Positions 30,384-32,399 of a DNA stretch of 32,399 nt are shown here, one piece after another; the first letter of the stretch is position 1, and each line of letters opens with the position of its first letter. The stretch spans positions 1 through 32,399 of the forward strand of contig CAJFCJ010000198.1 of assembly GCA_904063045.1 (NCBI GenBank). The letters run 5' to 3'. The notes under the pieces are model-generated. The model did no database searches, was not told where the DNA came from, and was given only the letters and a program-made list of their open reading frames with translations. Made by a program: the position numbers and the translations under genes. Origin of the DNA: Dimorphilus gyrociliatus (lineage: Eukaryota; Annelida; Polychaeta; Dinophilidae).

Positions 30384-30605
30384 ATGATTCGTGAACCTTA
30401 TCTGTTGACGCCTAAAAATATGGTCAACCCAATGGAATTCAATTCGAAAAGCCGCACTTTGAGCGATCTTTCAAACCTGAGCTATGCAAAAAATAATTAT
30501 TATATTAATGATTATCTTAAAATTGTAATGTTCAGGTCACTCTTTCTCTTACTGTTGCAAATATCTTTATCCTATTTTGGAAATTCTTCTGTAATATCTG
30601 TATAA
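30384..30605 (+). other. Small ORF with hydrophobic C-terminus, unrecognised
   Basis: 73 codons, polar N-terminal half and a hydrophobic stretch near the end (FRSLFLLLLQISLSYFG). No homology recognised; may be chance. Confidence 0.2.
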
Positions 30606-30686
30606 AACCATAGGAAGAAATAAAAAAAAGGAATTGTGTGAAGTTTATCAATATTTGTCATAGTGCAATTATTTGCTCTGATGTGA

Positions 30687-31061
30687 ATGAACTTTTCAAT
30701 GCCCTGCTCATCGAGTTTAGTTAGAATCTTTGAAAATAGAAAAAATTCCCAGATTGTAATAAAAAGAAACAGGTTCTCTGCGGCGGAATTTGGAAACTAC
30801 AAAAAATTATGTTATTTTTTAGTCGAGTATAAATGCGTCTGTGAGGCATATTGCATTAATGTAGAGCAATTCTGTAATAGATTATGCAACATTGCTCATT
30901 TAGACGGTGACCATGAAATGAATTGTGTAATTGGCTTATATTTTTTAAGTATTGAAAACAAATGGTGTATCTCATTTTTGAGAAAACTTGCGATGAAATG
31001 TCAAGTGACGAATTATTTTGGAAAGAGCAAATTAATGAATTCCACAGTACTGTTGGCATAA
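30687..31061 (+). pseudogene. Cys-rich ORF with LDLa-like motif
   Basis: 124 codons. Residues about 65-85 read CNRLCNIAHLDGDHEMNC, close to the tail of an LDL-receptor class A module (C-x-DGSDE-x2-C) with preceding Cys residues. LDLa modules begin type C LGR receptors, and a decayed one lies at 21295, so this may be the N-terminal exon or relic of a related receptor. No LRR or membrane segment follows before the 201-bp element at 31208. Confidence 0.35.
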
Positions 31062-31207
31062 CAAATACTTTCTCGAATGTATATCAGTTACATGTACTAA
31101 ATTTTTAATTGTTAATATATGTATATTTAAATTTATAAATTAACTTGAATTGAACCAGAAACATTCTTAAAAAAAACAGACATAATAAAAATGCTAAAAG
31201 AATAAAT

Positions 31208-31408
31208 TGTTGAATAAGATAAATAACGTTAGTAATAGCCGTCAGAGGGCCAATGTATCTTTTAAACGTTACGTGCTAAGAATCCCGCTAGGCGGCCTTT
31301 TTGGCGTACGTGCAGTAACTGAATTGTCTTTACCGTCGTAATATATATCGTTAAGATATATGTTTCACGGTAACTTTTAAAATAAAGTTCTTTTCCTATT
31401 TTATTCAA
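31208..31408 (-). mobile_element. 201-bp non-coding element, copy 2 (MITE-like)
   Basis: Inverted, diverged copy of 21649-21852, flanked by AATAAAT (31201-31207 and 31409-31415). Ends carry TTGAATAAGAT and ATTTTATTCAA, so the terminal inverted repeats are clearer here. Long conserved blocks include AAGACAATTCAGTTA and GGCCCTCTG. Its core palindrome is CCGCCTAGCGG on the element strand (31285-31295). Confidence 0.7.
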
Positions 31409-31415
31409 AATAAAT

Positions 31416-32399
31416 AATCTAAAGATTTTATAAATTTAAAAGAATTTTTTTGTTGAATAAAAGCCATTATTTTTGTAAACTTTCTTTTCTAAACTTGAAA
31501 AAATATCTTGAATTTGTTATTTTACATCACTTTTTTTTAAAAAAACGGACTATTGTAGAGCAGAAGCAGCAAACTTGTCAAGTGGCAATATTATTGTCAT
31601 TGCTTTAAGATTTATATCTGTAGGTTCCACAGAATTACAAATTATATTTTACTTTGAAACTAAAGTGCAATTATTATTCAAAAGATGAAACATCTCCTTG
31701 ATTACGTGTATTTTAGAAGTTGAAACAATGTAAAAAAGGTAAAAGGCAAAAGGTATTTGTATAATATAATAAAAATCTGAGAGGCAGGTTAGGTTCGATC
31801 ACTAAAATTTATGTTCGACTTAAAACATTTAACAAAAGCCTAGAAACTGCAAACCTACTGAATTCTTAAAGCTACAATAGAAAAAAGTCTTATTACCTAT
31901 AATACCAGTTTTTTAGGAATAAACATACTAATAAAATATGAAAAATCGATGGTTCTATTAAAATTGTTCGATTTCATCAAAATTTTCAGAATTGTTATTT
32001 TTACAATTTGTTTTTTATCAATATTTCAACGACATTTTTGTTGATATCAAGTAGTATTAAATTTGCATTTTATCCTAATATTAAGAATTCTATTCGAAAC
32101 ACTTAACGTTTGTATCCTAAAGAATCTATCAGTAAATTAGTGTATTCATGCGAAATACGGGGGAAAAAACCGATTGATGTTGATTATCAATCATTTCAAT
32201 CGTATATGTTGTGTATTACTTACATTGAATTCTCTGAAAAAAATACATATCGTCATTGTTTTTGAATTTTTTTTCCAACATTAGATGGAATAAGGTAGAA
32301 AACGAAATTGGGTATGCTTTATGAATTGTTTTTCAAAATTACTATGTACATTCTTTTACAACATACAAAAAGTATTTTAAGTGAAAGGCATTCAGACTG
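31416..32399. other. Terminal intergenic stretch, nothing recognised
   Basis: AT-rich with no meaningful ORF, repeat or RNA seen. Confidence 0.5.

Noticed and set aside
21649-31408. LTR retrotransposon or provirus bounded by the two 200-bp repeats
   Set aside because: The repeats are inverted rather than direct, each has its own target duplication, and no gag-pol sequence lies between.
26401-32399. tRNA, rRNA or other standard RNA genes
   Set aside because: No cloverleaf, B-box or rRNA-like segment could be recognised by eye; a tRNAscan or Infernal run would be needed to exclude divergent ones.

Overview
The window is AT-rich eukaryotic DNA, most likely from a small-genome invertebrate animal. 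The evidence is short GT-AG introns (51-68 bp), seven-transmembrane receptors, an LDLa-LRR-GPCR (type C LGR) pseudogene, Tc1/mariner and Mutator-like (MULE) DNA transposons, and an intronless bacterial-type glycosyltransferase that looks horizontally acquired. A rotifer or similar compact, HGT-tolerant lineage fits, but the sequence alone does not fix the taxon.

Positions 1-19056 hold a directly repeated block in three copies. Copy A is 1-6655 and starts inside the block, copy B is 6656-16202, and copy C is 16203-19056 and ends at a single N at 19057. Each block carries, in order: a GT4 glycosyltransferase (minus strand); a 5' piece of a MULE with a PHD-FLYWCH transposase (plus strand); two Tc1 fragments in opposite orientations; an LRR gene whose reading frame starts inside a Tc1 remnant; and an inverted pair of zinc-finger-like relics. 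Copies B and C are nearly identical where they overlap. The outer parts of the array (about 1-3250 and 18300-19056) are peppered with one-base deletions, as in poorly polished long reads, so the copy number could be partly an assembly effect.

Copy B differs from copy A by one clean insertion in the LRR gene: a complete MULE (10973-13825). It has a 9-bp target duplication, termini built from arrays of a 15-bp unit with the core GGGAAAAAACGTCC, and a five-exon transposase of 594 codons with PHD, FLYWCH and DDE domains. Copy A is the exact empty site. The truncated MULE in every block has the same PHD-FLYWCH layout, an intron at the same position and phase, and its own array of 14-15 bp quasi-palindromic units, so the two are relatives.

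From 19058 the sequence is unrelated to the array except for Tc1. A dead Tc1 element (about 19525-21128, DD35E spacing, roughly 200-bp inverted repeats) is followed by a decayed type C LGR gene (21295-23200, with a possible kinase-like tail to 23503). That gene is interrupted by a 204-bp non-coding element. A second copy of the element lies inverted at 31208-31408; both have 7-bp target duplications and share a palindromic core with a compensatory base change. Between them are an intact but unorthodox class A GPCR (24365-25321) and a three-exon gene for an 83-residue secreted peptide precursor with Lys-Arg cleavage sites (25918-26301). Then come about 4 kb with no convincing gene and an LDLa-like ORF (30687-31061). 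Working genes are few: the glycosyltransferase, the MULE transposase, the GPCR and the peptide precursor are the four that read as intact.
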